A stretch of 64,000 nt of DNA from Isoetes taiwanensis (lineage: Eukaryota; Streptophyta; Lycopodiopsida; Isoetales; Isoetaceae). The notes below the pieces were generated by a model that had not been told where the DNA came from, searched no databases, and worked only from the letters and a program-made list of their open reading frames with translations. Positions 1-11,102 of the stretch are shown here, one piece after another. Each line of letters starts with the position of its first letter. Positions within the stretch are counted from its first letter, which is position 1. A program made the translations under genes and the position numbers. The DNA is taken from the NCBI GenBank assembly GCA_021234155.1, contig JAJEKV010000052.1:252559-316558 (forward strand). Direction: 5' to 3'.

Positions 1-304
1 AGCTCGGCGTTCAATCTCTCAGCAATTGCAATGTAATCTTTCTTCCTGAAATTTCCACCGTTCAGCTTATTGAGTTTGACATCACAGTATTCCTCCACAA
101 GAATTTCTATAGCATTTGGAGGCCATAGTTTCTGCTTCCTGCTGCATTGACGGACTGAGAAGCGTCCTCGTTCTCATTCTCATCTTCGTCTGCTTCTTCA
201 GTTTCTGAAGATTCTTCTTCGTCAACAGTAGGGAGCTGCGTGGAGGGCACAATCTCAATGTCATCCTCTTCCTCAAGATCAATAGGGACGGAATTCAAAT
301 CCAT
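1..304 (-). pseudogene. 5' part of a trihelix (Myb/SANT-like) DNA-binding protein gene, frame broken
   Basis: A minus-strand reading frame starts at an ATG at 304-302 with a strongly acidic stretch rich in D and E, including DLEEEDDIEIV and SSETEEADEDENENED. At about 150 the reading moves to another frame that continues off the left edge and reads KQKLWPPNAIEILVEEY, then GGNFRKKDYIAIAERLN. The spacing of Trp, the ILVEEY helix, GNFRKK and IAIAERLN resembles plant trihelix or Myb/SANT-like DNA-binding domains; this rests on recall of the family. The frame change at about 145-150 is either an indel or a short intron; I see no clear intron signals. The product would be a nuclear DNA-binding protein. 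The 3' part lies outside the window, so whether the gene is live cannot be decided. Confidence 0.45.
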
Positions 305-379
305 ATCGGATGGATTGCTGGACTCAGGATCAACAATTTGGGATCCTGCTCAAAAATTTGATAGAAAGATTTGAATGAT

Positions 380-512
380 GGGATCCAATGCCTGCTCAAG
401 ATTCGAATTGGGGATCAGAGATCAGAGATTTGGGATTTCGGATTTGGAATTAGAGATCAGAAATTCGGATTGGGGATTTGGAATAGATCAGAGATTAGGC
501 AGAAATCCTTGT
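380..512. repeat. Low-complexity GGGAT/CAGAG/GAATT-rich tract
   Basis: Short degenerate units such as GGGATCAGAG, GGGATTTGG and GAATTAGAGATCAGA alternate across this stretch. It lies just upstream of the minus-strand acidic ORF and could be its 5' leader or promoter. No coding potential is recognised in it. Confidence 0.5.
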
Positions 513-799
513 GTTGGACTGAAGACAAAAGGATTTGGATCGACTGCTATGAAACCGAAATGGTGAGAAGAAGAAGTTCCGAAATCCGCAGCCGATGTCG
601 TTGCCCTAGATCTCCATGTGAATATGAAGGCCTGTCGAACATGGCGGCGCAGCAGGAAGGTCCCCGTTGCAGCCACCTATAGCAGCTGGCCCGCGTGCAG
701 CAGCACGAGTGGCGTCATAATTTTTCGAAGCGCGGTGAGGGAAGTTTCCGCGACGTCAACGCTGCTGCAAAAAATACCCATCATGTGAATGGGCCATAA

Positions 800-1045
800 C
801 CTGGCCTTCCCTCTAGCTGCAAGAACAGCAGCTGTCAAAGGCCTCATTGTAGTTCCTGCATTTCCCAAGAGAAGATGGACTTCCTCTGTAGCTGTTTTTC
901 CAACTGGGAAACGCCCACTGCAGCCAACAACAGTAGCAGAGTTTGCAGCACAATCTTCCACAACATCTAATCCTAGTTTTTGAAGTGCACCTATCATGTA
1001 GCGAACATCATCACTATCAAGAAGGTTTTCCACCAACGTAGTCCC
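800..1045 (-). pseudogene. EPSPS: EPSP synthase (shikimate pathway) single-exon fragment
   Basis: The minus strand encodes about 80 residues of plant 5-enolpyruvylshikimate-3-phosphate synthase, the plastid enzyme that joins shikimate-3-phosphate and phosphoenolpyruvate. It begins at a splice acceptor (ACAG before GGGACTACG, near 1046), where exon 2 of plant EPSPS normally starts. It contains [21 protein letters not shown], then [10 protein letters not shown], then the substrate-binding motif [15 protein letters not shown]; the Thr and Pro of the glyphosate-contact segment are present. Family similarity stops after AARGKAR near 800. The following residues do not continue to the expected YVLDG motif, and no donor site is obvious there. 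No other EPSPS exon is visible in the 6 kb to the right. It is either one exon of a gene with long TE-filled introns or, more likely, a truncated copy. Confidence 0.8.
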
Positions 1046-2360
1046 CTGTATCAAAATACATTAAATTAGATATAACAGCGCGGTATAAGAAAATTGACTA
1101 TCCAGTTATCTATGACTACATGACTGAACATGAAAGAACATTCAACTCAATACCCAAGAACAATAGTATGTAGAGATCCCATTTATGCTAAACACATACC
1201 TCTGAGAGGGCAGCCTTAAGAAGAAGCGATTAGAAAGGGACTTGGAACCGAGTAACTTTACAGTACCATTCATGGTCGTGGACAGTTCCAACACCTAACT
1301 CATGGAGCTTCGGGTCCGTTCCCTTCTGGGTTGAAGCAATCTCGCCGCTCTCGCAAATTGTATTTGAGGGTATCTTGCACAAATTGCAAGATACCCAAAC
1401 TCAACCAATCTCAAACTCTAGTGACACTTTAACTTGTCCCACGTTGTCATAATAAAACTTGATGGTATTCCAAGCAAATCATCTTACCAAGCAACTCAGC
1501 AAGAACACCGGGTTCTATGGCTCAAAGAAGAAGATCTTGAATTGATGGAGCACGGGCAAATTGTCCCATTGCATGAAGATTAAAGATGATAATTTAGTGG
1601 CATCTATTTGTAGTGAACAAAAGAAAACATAAGAAAAGGATCATTTTCGAAAGGAACCAAAACTTACCATGCGGGATGCGCTTAAAACAAGTAGCAATTT
1701 GTAGTGGGGCGTAAGAAAATGTAAGAGAAAGATCTCTTTCAAAAGATCCTAGCTCAAATGCTCGATTTACCATGTCCTGTTCATAGTTTTTAGATTAAGC
1801 CCGGCGTCTAGAGGGCAATTGGCATACCTGCAATCTTTTGTCCGAACTTCGGCTTTCGTCTCTTTGCTTCTTCCATAGCTCGATGCAGGGGAAAGAGAGC
1901 CATATCCAAGAGCTCCAAATGAAAAAATCAACCACCAAAAAACCCAGAGCCGCCATAACCAAGAGCTCCACCGTTAGGCCTGCTTAAACGACCTTCAAAA
2001 AATCTAGGGCAAGCACTGATGGTTGGAAAGAATACGATTTTCTTTGCCGTGGCTCCAGAACACTATGGGCAGATGCCTCACTGCATGAATCCTAAATCGG
2101 CATGGCGAGACGAAGAAAAAAAATGGTAGGCATATGGATCGTTGATCTTTTAGCTCAAAATTTGGACCGCCCAATTTAGGGCGCAATGCACTACTTACAC
2201 CAAAACATTATAATATAGGATAACTTGGCATAGTTTTCATGTCAATTTTCTCTAAGGTCCCAATTTTATAATGATCCACAATGGTCTTCTACTAGCTCAC
2301 AATTTTTCCATAGAAGGAAAATACACAAATTCGCTAAAATCTTCATTTTTGCCCAAATTA
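1046..2360. other. Non-coding interval with a short perfect hairpin
   Basis: I see no gene. At 1368-1396 there is a perfect hairpin with 12-bp arms (GGGTATCTTGCA and its complement) and a 5-base loop. It has no following T-tract, so it has no obvious function. The rest is AT-rich and unremarkable, and could be intron sequence if the EPSPS exon belongs to a real gene. Confidence 0.5.
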
Positions 2361-2395
2361 GAATAGAATAGAATAGAATAGAATAGAATAGAATA
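2361..2395. repeat. (GAATA)7 microsatellite, probable LINE 3' tail
   Basis: Seven perfect GAATA units directly follow the 3' side of the minus-strand LINE. A short tandem tail in place of poly(A) is known for some LINE clades. Position and orientation fit a target-primed insertion end. Confidence 0.8.
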
Positions 2396-3763
2396 CATTT
2401 GTGTCCTTTGTGCCATAAGGCCCCTGGACTTGTGTAGCATGGGCGAGCTCCCTAAAAGGGTGCTACTAGCACATCACGCTGTTACAATGTAGCCTTTTCG
2501 GAAGGCTGACTTTTTCCTTTTAATACCGGCACCCCGCTTTTACCTCGGCTTCTTGGCCGTGCAGTGATGCGTCGTTATCAATCAGCTTTTAGCTGAGCAA
2601 TTTGTGTGAGGCTATATGAGTCGTTTTGTACGGCTCATATTACAAGCCCTCTTTCAGCTGTGGTGTACTTCTCGCGGGTCGGTCGTCATCCCGTGGATCA
2701 CGCGTCGCTAGATCACTTAGTGATTCGTCATCTTCATCGCCTTGTGATTTGGTTCTCCCCACCTTATATTCCTATATCGTCCCCTCGATGTCTCCGTGAT
2801 GTCGGCAAATCACTAATCATATGGTTCTCATCCTCTATTCTCCCCCCGTCGCAGGTTCTGCATATCCTGTCTTCCTTGTCTACCCCTCTCCACCTGTCTT
2901 TTTCGATTCTCAGATCATGGCTTCCCATCCTAAATCTGGCTAGCGTGTCCCTTCTGTTTTTCCCCAGTAAGTTATCCTCAGATATCGATGTCCTATTTGT
3001 TGGTGCGGATTAAAACCCGTATGAGCCAATGTCTTGGGTCCGTATGCCTTTGCAGCCATGCTCTTGTTGCTGTGTCTGCCCACTCCTCATTCCACTGCCC
3101 CTCTTCTATTAGGTCACTCAGATTTAATCCCATTTGTTTGGTCCATGTTGCCACCTCCTTAAACCATCCTTTGCTTTCAAGGATATGTGATTTTGCTGAT
3201 TCTGTGATTGCAATGCTGGACAGTTTTCCTTGTATGTCTCCCGCGTTATCTCGGCGGGTATCTTATAGTTCTCTCCCATGCTCTCACTTCCATTGGTTTA
3301 CGCCCCTCTTTAGAGGACCATGATTGTTAGTGGTGTGTTTGTCCTCACCCCAATTCACATGCGTGCCATTGCCTAAGAATTCCTTCCTCGCTTTTCCCGG
3401 TTTCTCTCTGTTAGACACTGGCCCCATGCTTACGCTCTCCAGTATAACTGGGTGGTGGCTATTCTTGACCGAATAGATAACATTTGATATTGATGTTATT
3501 CTACTTACATTACAAAAGTTTTTCATGTTGAAGTAGCTTCCTATAGCTGATTGAAATCGGCATTGGCTCCTTTGGTCCATTTCCCGCGGCCGCGTGCGTG
3601 TCATACCCTAGATATCTCAGATTACATTTGGTTCCTCTATCTCGTTACCTTTATATTTAAAAGGTTTATGCCTGTTCTTGTGTCCAAAGATGACTATCTT
3701 AGTTTTTGCTAGATTCACTGTCAGCCCTGTATCCTCACAGAATTGTTCTAGAATTTTGAGCGA

Positions 3764-4309
3764 TCATTGCATTCCTTTGTTCTTTGTTGCCATCATACTA
3801 AGATCATCCGCGTATAGCATTATTGGTACCTTCGTGTCTCCTAGCGTTGGGGCATGCTCGTCTCCCTTCTGTTCTGCTATGTATCCCTGTAGTGCGTCTA
3901 TGTATATTCCAAACAGTGTTGGGGATAACGGGCATCCCTGCTTTACCCCGGTGTCACAGATTATCGGCTGTCCTTCCTGTTCCATTTTAGCATACACCTT
4001 GTGGTATAGTCTTGCTATCGATCCTACCATATTTCTCGGGGCCTGCATGTCCATCAATCTCTTTAGCAGCTTCTCTCTCGGAACCGTATCGAATGCTTTT
4101 CTGAAATCTACAAAGCAGCAGATTATTTTCTTTCCCTGCAATTTGTTCTGCTCTATTAATATCCGTAGGGTCACTAGATGATCTGTGGTTGAGTGCTCCG
4201 GTCTGAACCCTGCTTGCCCCTGTGCTCTCATATTTCCTTCTTCTGCCCATTTCTTTAGTTTATTATCCAATACCTTTCCAAACCATTTTGCGAAAATCGA
4301 GCTTACCAT
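3764..4309 (-). pseudogene. LINE reverse transcriptase core
   Basis: An uninterrupted 181-codon stretch shows the non-LTR reverse transcriptase blocks in order: QAGFRPEHSTTDHLVTL (block 2a), VDFRKAFDTVPREKL (first catalytic Asp), GVKQGCPLSPTLFGIYID, and LYADDLSMMA with the YADD catalytic pair. This enzyme would copy element RNA at the nicked target in the nucleus. Upstream and downstream frames (4455-4670 and 3284-3604, minus) carry further decayed pieces, so the protein is not intact. Confidence 0.85.
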
Positions 4310-5172
4310 TATTGTTAATTCCCCGGATCTTTTCTATTCCTGTCTTATGTAAAGGTATGACTCGTTGTATGTCCATCCGTCTGGGAGTCCCGTATGTATG
4401 ATGCCGTTAAAATGTTCAGCGTAACTTGTCTGGCCGATTTCTAATTCGCACACTTCAGCAGTTCAGCGGTGAGTCCGTATAAATCGGGAGCTTTATGATT
4501 GGCCATCCTGCTGTGAGGGCCATCCCTACGCCTAGCAAGTTGAAGCATGGTTTGTCCTGATCATGCTGTAGTGGTATCGATACTGGAGGTGCCCCTGTCT
4601 TGTATAATTTATCCAAGTAACTCTCCCATCCTTCGGTTCCAATGTCATCTTGTTCGTTCTTTGCTTTCACATTACTTCCCCTCCTTTATTTTTGAGTCCT
4701 CTCCAAAACCTTCGGGAATATTTTTTTTTCAGCATTTTCCCCAAGTACCATTGGTGTCAGAATGCAGTTATTGTATCTCTTCTTCTTCAGTAATCTTATG
4801 TATGCTGCCCTTTCTTCTCGGTATGTCTCCTTTCCCCTATGTTTTCTTACTTTCCTCTTGTATTTCCCTACACTCGTCATCATACCATACTGAAGCTCTA
4901 AATGCCCTATTTTTCCTGATTTTGATCTTTTTCCCAAACATCTATGTTGCTACCCTTACCATGATGTCATTTAGGGTGTTTCCATTCTCACTTGCGTTTG
5001 TGCTCTCCCAGTTCCATTCTCCCATTTCCTCCTTGATCATTTTGGGTGAAGGTTTACGCGTGTGTCTCCCTGGAACTGAATCTTCACCCCCTGTCTTTAT
5101 TATCTTCCTTTCTTTTCTTGTCTTTGTCTTTTTTTTGGCGTCTCCCTAGCCCGATTGTTAGTTTAAGCGGGT

Positions 5173-6120
5173 CTATGGCTTTCCCTCCTCCCTCGGCCAT
5201 TCCTGTAGCATCAGCCCTTCTATCTTTTTTGTTGCTTGTTCGTTCACAATTATATAATCCACTATGCTCTTACCATGTGTGTTTTGGCTCGTGAAGCCTC
5301 CTGATCCCCTCCATTTTCCCACACCATTGGCTATAATCATCCATGTTGCCGTGCATACTTCCAAAGATAGTAATTCACCTCTAGCATTGACCTCGCTTTA
5401 TCTTCTCAGATCCCTCGCCACTCCTTCGTGTGCCCTCATCAGATACATCGTCCGCCCCCTATCTCATCCGTGTGTGTACTCGCGGCTTGTTCCCCGTCGG
5501 TTCTAGCATTTAGATCTCCTATTATAATCACCGGTCCTTGTTCCTTCCATTTCGTTATATTCTCTCCCGGATCTAGCGGTTCTAGTTTATCACCGTTTCT
5601 CGGGGGTAATATGTAATTATCGTAACCACATCTTGTTTGTTTTTCATTTGGATACTCAAAACCATATATCTTTTATTGATATCTCGAATGTAACATACAT
5701 GCATTGTTAATCGTGACTGCTTTTTATATAACAAGCCAAAACGCACTCCCCTCCCTATTTTAAATCGTCTTTCCAACACACGGAGCGGTTGGTATCCTTC
5801 CTCCTCGGCGACCTTTTGGCGTTATGCTCCCAAGTCTCTGTCGGGCATATTATGTCACGACCTTGGGCACCTTCTAACCTTTCTCCATCATCCCATGGAT
5901 ACCATTGCGCAGTTCGATTACCACAATGTCGCGTCTTTTCCCCGAGGTTGCTCTTACGTATCTCGTGTTTTTCGTACCAATGCCCATCCTCCTTGGTCTT
6001 CCACGGTCTTCATTGTCGGGGTTGGCCCTCGAACCTTGCTTGTGTTGCTTTCGCTCTTCGTTTCCCCGTTTTCATTTCTTCTTATTACTGCCGATTACGG
6101 TTCCCTTCTCACAGGTACGC
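5173..6120 (-). pseudogene. LINE apurinic-like endonuclease remnants
   Basis: Scattered minus-strand pieces match the exonuclease-endonuclease-phosphatase fold that LINEs use to nick DNA. Near 5860-5840 there is an ICPTETW-like segment, the usual catalytic Glu motif. At 5582-5779 there are strands including VVTIITYYPRE. At 5173-5364 there is WRGSGGFTSQNTHGKSIVDYIIVNEQ, resembling the C-terminal SxxDYI block. The pieces are in different frames and separated by stops, so this is a relic. Confidence 0.6.
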
Positions 6121-6204
6121 TCTTAGAGCTTCCTTCTGCGATCACCGTTCTCCACTGTTGTATAGACATCGGTATGTTTTCCTTCTCGCCTCGGTTGATT
6201 TTTT

Positions 6205-6590
6205 CTATCCCCGCACCCCTGCGCCCTGCAACCGCCAGCCGTTTCTTCCGCCGGTTGAGTCGCTTGTTCTCTCCCCTCTTGTGTATATAGACCTTGCCAT
6301 TCTTGACCCCCGCTTGTATCCTCGCTTGGTTCGGATCCCGGCTTTGGCCAACTCCTGCGGCAGCCCCTTTGTCCCTCGCATCACGGAGTTAATGACTCTT
6401 GTACCTTGATTCCATTCCTCAATCTGGGTCCCATCCGTAGGATCCTTTCCTTGGTAGCCAAATCCCTTAACGTCAAGTTTATGTGTCTCGGTCTCCCCCT
6501 CCATTGGCCTGATCGTAGGGCTTTGATGATGGTGCCCCTGTGCTCCTTGAACACCGTTTCTAACACTTCTTTGCAGGATCTTTGCACCAA
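6205..6590 (-). pseudogene. LINE N-terminal (ORF1-like) remnant
   Basis: Two overlapping minus-strand frames (6381-6590 and 6205-6504) share one broken ORF. The first reads LATKERILRMGPRLRNGIKVQ, similar in style to nucleic-acid-binding parts of LINE ORF1 proteins; the second is rich in Arg, Lys and Gly. It lies upstream of the endonuclease, as expected for ORF1. Assignment rests mainly on position and composition. Confidence 0.45.
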
Positions 6591-6610
6591 AAACTATTTG
6601 GCACCAAAAA

Positions 6611-7534
6611 CTTGAATATCAGAGCCAAATGCCTAAATTTCTTTGTTAACGCCACTTTTGGCATCGTTTTCCACTTCACATTATTCCCCCTTCAATGAAT
6701 TCGATGTCCCGGCGAATAGAACTCCTCTCCTTCATCGTAATACAACCACTATGAAGGAGTCTTCTCAGCTACCAGATCCTCATCGCTCACCGCTCACGAG
6801 TAACCTATCAAGAAAAATCCCATTAATCCACAACCTACTAAAGTACTCTTCACTTAATAGACATTACAAGAACAAATAGCTACTCTACCCTTAAGATGCC
6901 ACCATTCATTTTGCAAGGACACAATTAAATAAAATTTATTATGTTTAAATTACATCTTCAATAACGAGTCTTAGCAAAATGGTTAATATGCGCGGACTTT
7001 CTTTGGTGAGCCTTTGTTCACTTCCAGAATCACCATCCATGGATCCTTAGTCCACACTATTTACCCAACACCATTTAGACACCCATGGCCATATTACTTT
7101 CTTTAAAAGTCATTCATTCCTTGTATTCCAAAAGGAGTGGTCCACCTAGAAGATCCGTGTGGGATATAGGCCCTTAAAGCTTAACCACAACGTTCCTCAA
7201 GCGAGGTTTCACTCTGGGTACCAATGGAATGCAGATGGGCTTTGAACCCTATAAGTCTAACCATCATGCTCCCACTACGTACCGACCCAAAAACCTGATG
7301 TTGTGCAAGTGGGATATGAGCAAGGAATGGGGAGGGCTCCATCCGATGGCCAGCACCTCACTCTTGAAATAATGGAATACAAAGTTTTACTTATCATTAT
7401 TTTATTTTATCTTCTCTTCTCTTTTCTTCTCTATCTTTCTTCTTCCTCCAAATTCTCTTTCTTATTATTTATTTATTTTTCTTTTTCCCCCCTTTTTTTT
7501 CCCACTTTTTATTTATTTATGACCCCTTATTAGT
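6611..7534. other. Intergenic or TE-flank sequence without a recognised gene
   Basis: No convincing coding region. The stretch 7380-7530 is pyrimidine-rich low-complexity DNA. It runs directly into the left TSD of the next transposon. Confidence 0.5.
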
Positions 7535-8073
7535 ATACACAAGGCCCCCAAAAAATTATCATTACTAGTTTTTTACAATATTTTTTACATAAAACCAATA
7601 TAAAAAACTGATGTTACTAAGTGGGTTAATGTGTTGAATAACCACTACTAGTTACATGGTGTGGTTTATAATTATTCTTTATTATGCTAGTTTGTTATCC
7701 TGGTTATCCATCATGGTTCTTTGTGGTAGTTTCTTCATTTGGTTTGTAATAGTGCTTAATTGCTATATATGTGTAGTCTATTTGTTAACATAGGCCATAA
7801 ACCACTAATAATGTAGTCTCTAAACCTAAAGTGGTTTTCTAGTGAAAATATTTAAAACTTAGGTCATAAGCCACTAACGGTTGTGACCGTAAATCGCTAA
7901 TAATTTTATTTTCAATGTATAATGTTTTGCTAGTGAAGTTGTGTACATCTTAGACCATAGATCAATATTGATTATGGATTTCAATTAAAAGTAGTTTTCA
8001 CACCAAGTTATATTTTAATTTTCTTCCAAACCAATGATGTTTCACATAATAAAATGTCTCAAACCTTATGAGG

Positions 8074-10205
8074 AACAAAATATTTTTACCCCGGTTATTG
8101 TGATTCCATCGCAAAAAATTCCATCCCGCGGAATCACCAGGCCGGAGATCCCGTTATCTGTACCAGAGCCCCGTTATCAGGTACAGACTGTGGTGGTCGC
8201 CAGTCATTTATACCTTAAGTACGGAATCACAACTTTGCTATTCCGCCAGATGGAATCACCAATTTACGATCCTTCGAGATGGAATCACCGCTCATGTATT
8301 CCACCAGACGGAATCACAACCGTATTATTTATTCCGCGAGACGGAATCACAATCGTGTTATTCCGCCAGACGGAATCACAACCATGCTATTCCGCCCGGA
8401 TGGAATCAATAACGCCCGATTCCGCGGAGATGGAATCACCACTTTACGATATCCGGGCAGAGAATCCAACAACATTGCTATTCCGCCGGATGGAATCACA
8501 ACCATGCGATTACGCGGGTGGAATCACAAATGTAAGATTCTTCGAGATGGAATCACCACGAATGCATTCCGCGGGGAAGGAATCACCGGGAACTTTGAAT
8601 TTGTGATAACCGCAGCGGGGAGGAAAAATTGGCTGATGGTTCAATCCCAGCAGAAGTTCATGCATGATTCATGCATGATTCCATAAAAAATGGTTGAGGA
8701 TGGTTACTTGAAGATCATGAAGAAAATTAATATAAAACCAATCGTTGAAAAAAACAAGCCCTTGCACTGCCCAGAACACTTCTGGTTGGGGATTTGAACC
8801 CCTTGCCATTATCGGCAATGCCATGGGTGCTTCAAACAAGAACAAGAAACAATAAACATGCCTCGCTTTTAAAGCAAGAACAAAAACCGTTTTAATGTAA
8901 CCCATTTCTCTAGATTCAACAGAATAGTGAATCGGGCGCATTGTGAGCCCAATGAAAAAACAGGTCGAATGGATATATGAAGGCCGATGGCTCGATCCAG
9001 GGAGGGCGATGTTTTAATCGTAGTTGTGGTAGATTATCTATAAGGAAGGCCGGAAATCACAGATCGGATAAGCGTAAGACCTCCGCAAGCTTCCCCGTTA
9101 TCGAATCCGCTCCATCAAACCCTGGTTTAAAAACCTTCTAGATCCATTTTTGTAGGAACTCGAAGAAGACTTGGGATTCAGAGATCAAGGCTTTTGTCTT
9201 TCTTGTGCGGTAGAAAATTGAGTCGACCCTCTAACCTTGTCGGTTTCCCCGCCTAAGCGGCGAAAAGCATCAAGGGCAGAGAAAGCGGCTCTAGAGAACC
9301 CCGAGAAATCACGAAGCGGCTTCGAGGAAAGGCCGATCTGGTACAAGGTTATTACGGATCTTCGTGCGATTCCGGCGCCCCGCGGCGACCACTTCCCTCA
9401 ACGGCAACCATCTCAGTGCTCCACCACAATCTCTCGCGACAGTTGCATTATTTAATCTATCACGAGCAAAATTTAACTTAGTGAGAGGCGTGCATAAGGG
9501 CTATCTGAGCAAACTTCGTCCGGTAAAGACATCTTTGTCGTTCAACACGGGATCCTTGCCCGCCGAGAATCCGTGTGGATCTTTTCACAAACGGGATTCG
9601 ACTCACATCTTTTTAGATCTTAGCGGCCCGGGTGTGAGCTCGTAAATGTATCTCCGGCTAGTGCGCCATGGCCATAGCCCGTTGATGGCGAGGGTCAGAG
9701 TCCTCCATCGAATCGCAAGAAAAAGGGAGCCCGCACGAATTCCAAGCACGCACGAAATTTCCAAGAAGCTGTTCAAGAAATATCTCCCTAAGCCGTTAAA
9801 AAAACCGGTGAGTATTCTTCCCTTTAGATCTTTCGTGGATCAAACCCAGGCGACCATCGCCGGAGCAAGCGCCATAGCCCCTCCCACAAGAATAAAGAAT
9901 AGGGCGCCAAAAAAAAATTTGAATTTTTATTGGAATATTCGGATGGTGATTCCGCCGCATGGAATAACAGAGCGGTGATTCCGTCCGGTGGTATTTGGCG
10001 GATGTGATTCAGCCGGAAGGTATAAAACGGACGGCCGGGATGGACCCTCTGCAGACGGATGGTGGGATCCATCGAAGGTACACACCGACGTTGTCGCACG
10101 AAAACGAAGGGCCTTAGGCGGATCCCGTTCGAGGGTCTGCGGATTCCGCGGGAGGGAATATCTTGCGATGGAATCACAATAACCGGGGTAAAAATATTTT
10201 CACGC
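8074..10205. mobile_element. Mutator-like non-autonomous element nested in E1
   Basis: The sequence is flanked by an 11-bp direct repeat ACCTTATGAGG (8063-8073 and 10206-10216). The ends carry long inverted repeats: AAAATATTTTTACCCCGGTT and onward through TTGTGATTCCATCGCAA appears at both ends, offset by a few bases at the outer edge. Further inward both ends share CCCGCGGAATC. A 9-11 bp TSD with long TIRs is typical of Mutator-like elements. No transposase is seen. The interior holds a minisatellite at the left, a GC-richer middle (9230-9900) that might be captured gene sequence, and related inverted motifs at 9945-10150. The exact outermost bases are uncertain by 1-4. Confidence 0.7.
8223..8590. 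repeat. ~30-bp minisatellite with palindromic units (about 12-13 copies)
   Basis: The units are 28-33 bp long, begin GGAATCAC and end ATTCCGCNNGA, so each contains GGAAT and its complement ATTCC and could form a small hairpin. Units differ from each other at the middle positions but keep the ends. The array is open in more than one forward frame and gives repeated ESP or ITT peptides, which I regard as incidental. Similar single motifs recur in inverted orientation near the right end of the host element. Confidence 0.85.
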
Positions 10206-10992
10206 ACCTTATGAGGTGATTGCTCATGGTTTTTTTATTAAGATAGACTCTGTTTTGTTGTTGTGTTTAGGACAATGCAATTGTTGTTGGCATAAGATTC
10301 TCATATACGAATGTGTATAGCGTAGGAAGCTCAGGGATTTGAACCCTGGTATTTCCATTTTTTCCACCAACAAAGATTATACTAGCCCACATTACACAGA
10401 AAGGATAAATTACTGTTTACTGCTATTCTTTTTGTTGTTAAACAAAATTGAGCAAATGTTATAAATTTTATTATTTTCCATTTCCGCTTGTTGTTAAACA
10501 AAACGAGGTAGATGATAGAGAGCTTTGGAGTTAGAAACAACTCCATTGATAAGTGCATGTAATGCCTTACCTCGTTTGAAAATCATATTTTTATATCTTG
10601 CTTCTAGTGGCTGACTTGGAAGCCAAGTACCATTCAAGTTTGCTTTGTCATGCAAACATTCATCCTGCTTCCAGAAAAGAAAATGTGTCAATGTCCAAAA
10701 TAATTGCTTTGTTGCCTTAACAACATTGTGGAATATAAAATCAGAAATTCAGAAGATTCAAGCAAATAGTGTCACCAACATTTGTTGTGGTTTGGAGCAG
10801 AAGGATAGAAGGACAGAACGCTAAAAGGAAAATGCCCCGTCAAGATTCCTTTTTTTGCAATTTACCAACAAACTAGAGAAAAGACCAGAGTGTTCGCCGT
10901 AATTCTTGATTATGGATCGGTCTTATAGGCATTTTAAACTGCAGAAGCATGTCGGTTTTGTATGGAAAATGGCCAAGCCATAGTTGATCTAG
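10206..10992. other. E1 interior, no recognised gene
   Basis: AT-rich sequence between the Mutator-like element and the captured exon. A tRNA T-arm-like GGGATTTGAACCC near 10335 is isolated. Nothing else is supported. Confidence 0.45.
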
Positions 10993-11102
10993 GTGGTGAC
11001 TAAAAAAGATGTCTCGAAATGTAAAAACTGTGAAGGAGCAAGTTCTATGACCTGTACAACTTGCCAAGGTTCTGGTCTCCAACCTAGATATTTGGATCTC
11101 AG
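10993..11102 (+). pseudogene. Captured exon with DnaJ-type cysteine-rich zinc motif
   Basis: A 110-bp exon-like segment lies between an acceptor (TCTAG, ending 10992) and a donor (GTACGA, starting 11103). It reads VVTKKDVSKCKNCEGASS, then MTCTTCQGSGLQPRYLDL. CxxC...CxxCxGxG is the cysteine-rich zinc-binding pattern of DnaJ-type and BSD2-like plastid proteins. It lies inside transposon E1, far from any matching exon, so it is best read as host sequence captured by the element. No other exon of the same gene is recognised nearby. Confidence 0.55.

Larger units (their letters stand above)
2361..6610 (-). mobile_element. Degenerate LINE (non-LTR retrotransposon), minus orientation
   Basis: On the minus strand the order is an N-terminal ORF remnant (about 6590-6205), an endonuclease region (about 6120-5173), a reverse transcriptase (4309-3764), a 3' region, and a pentanucleotide tail (GAATA)7 at 2361-2395, read TATTC on the element strand. 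This is the standard LINE order. Many stops and frameshifts interrupt the ORFs, so the copy is dead. The RT has the style of LINEs I associate with green algae and seed-free plants (KQGCPLSPTLFGIYIDAL), which is an inference. The 5' boundary near 6610 is approximate, and I could not find a convincing TSD. Confidence 0.75.

Noticed and set aside
2606-3323. Forward-strand ORFs of 111-206 codons at 2.6-6.4 kb
   Set aside because: They are antisense to the LINE proteins and show only composition bias (Ser, Leu, Phe, Pro-rich).
8223-8590. CRISPR array
   Set aside because: Units are contiguous and degenerate, there are no unique spacers of constant length, and the context is a plant transposon.
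8034-8686. Two overlapping forward ORFs of 135-190 codons
   Set aside because: They arise from a ~30-bp minisatellite whose unit length keeps several frames open; the peptides are repeats of the DNA unit and no start context or family supports them.
8786-8830. tRNA gene or SINE (GGGATTTGAACCC and similar at about 10335 and 63065)
   Set aside because: Only T-arm-like words are present; I could not fold an acceptor stem, D-arm and anticodon arm around them.
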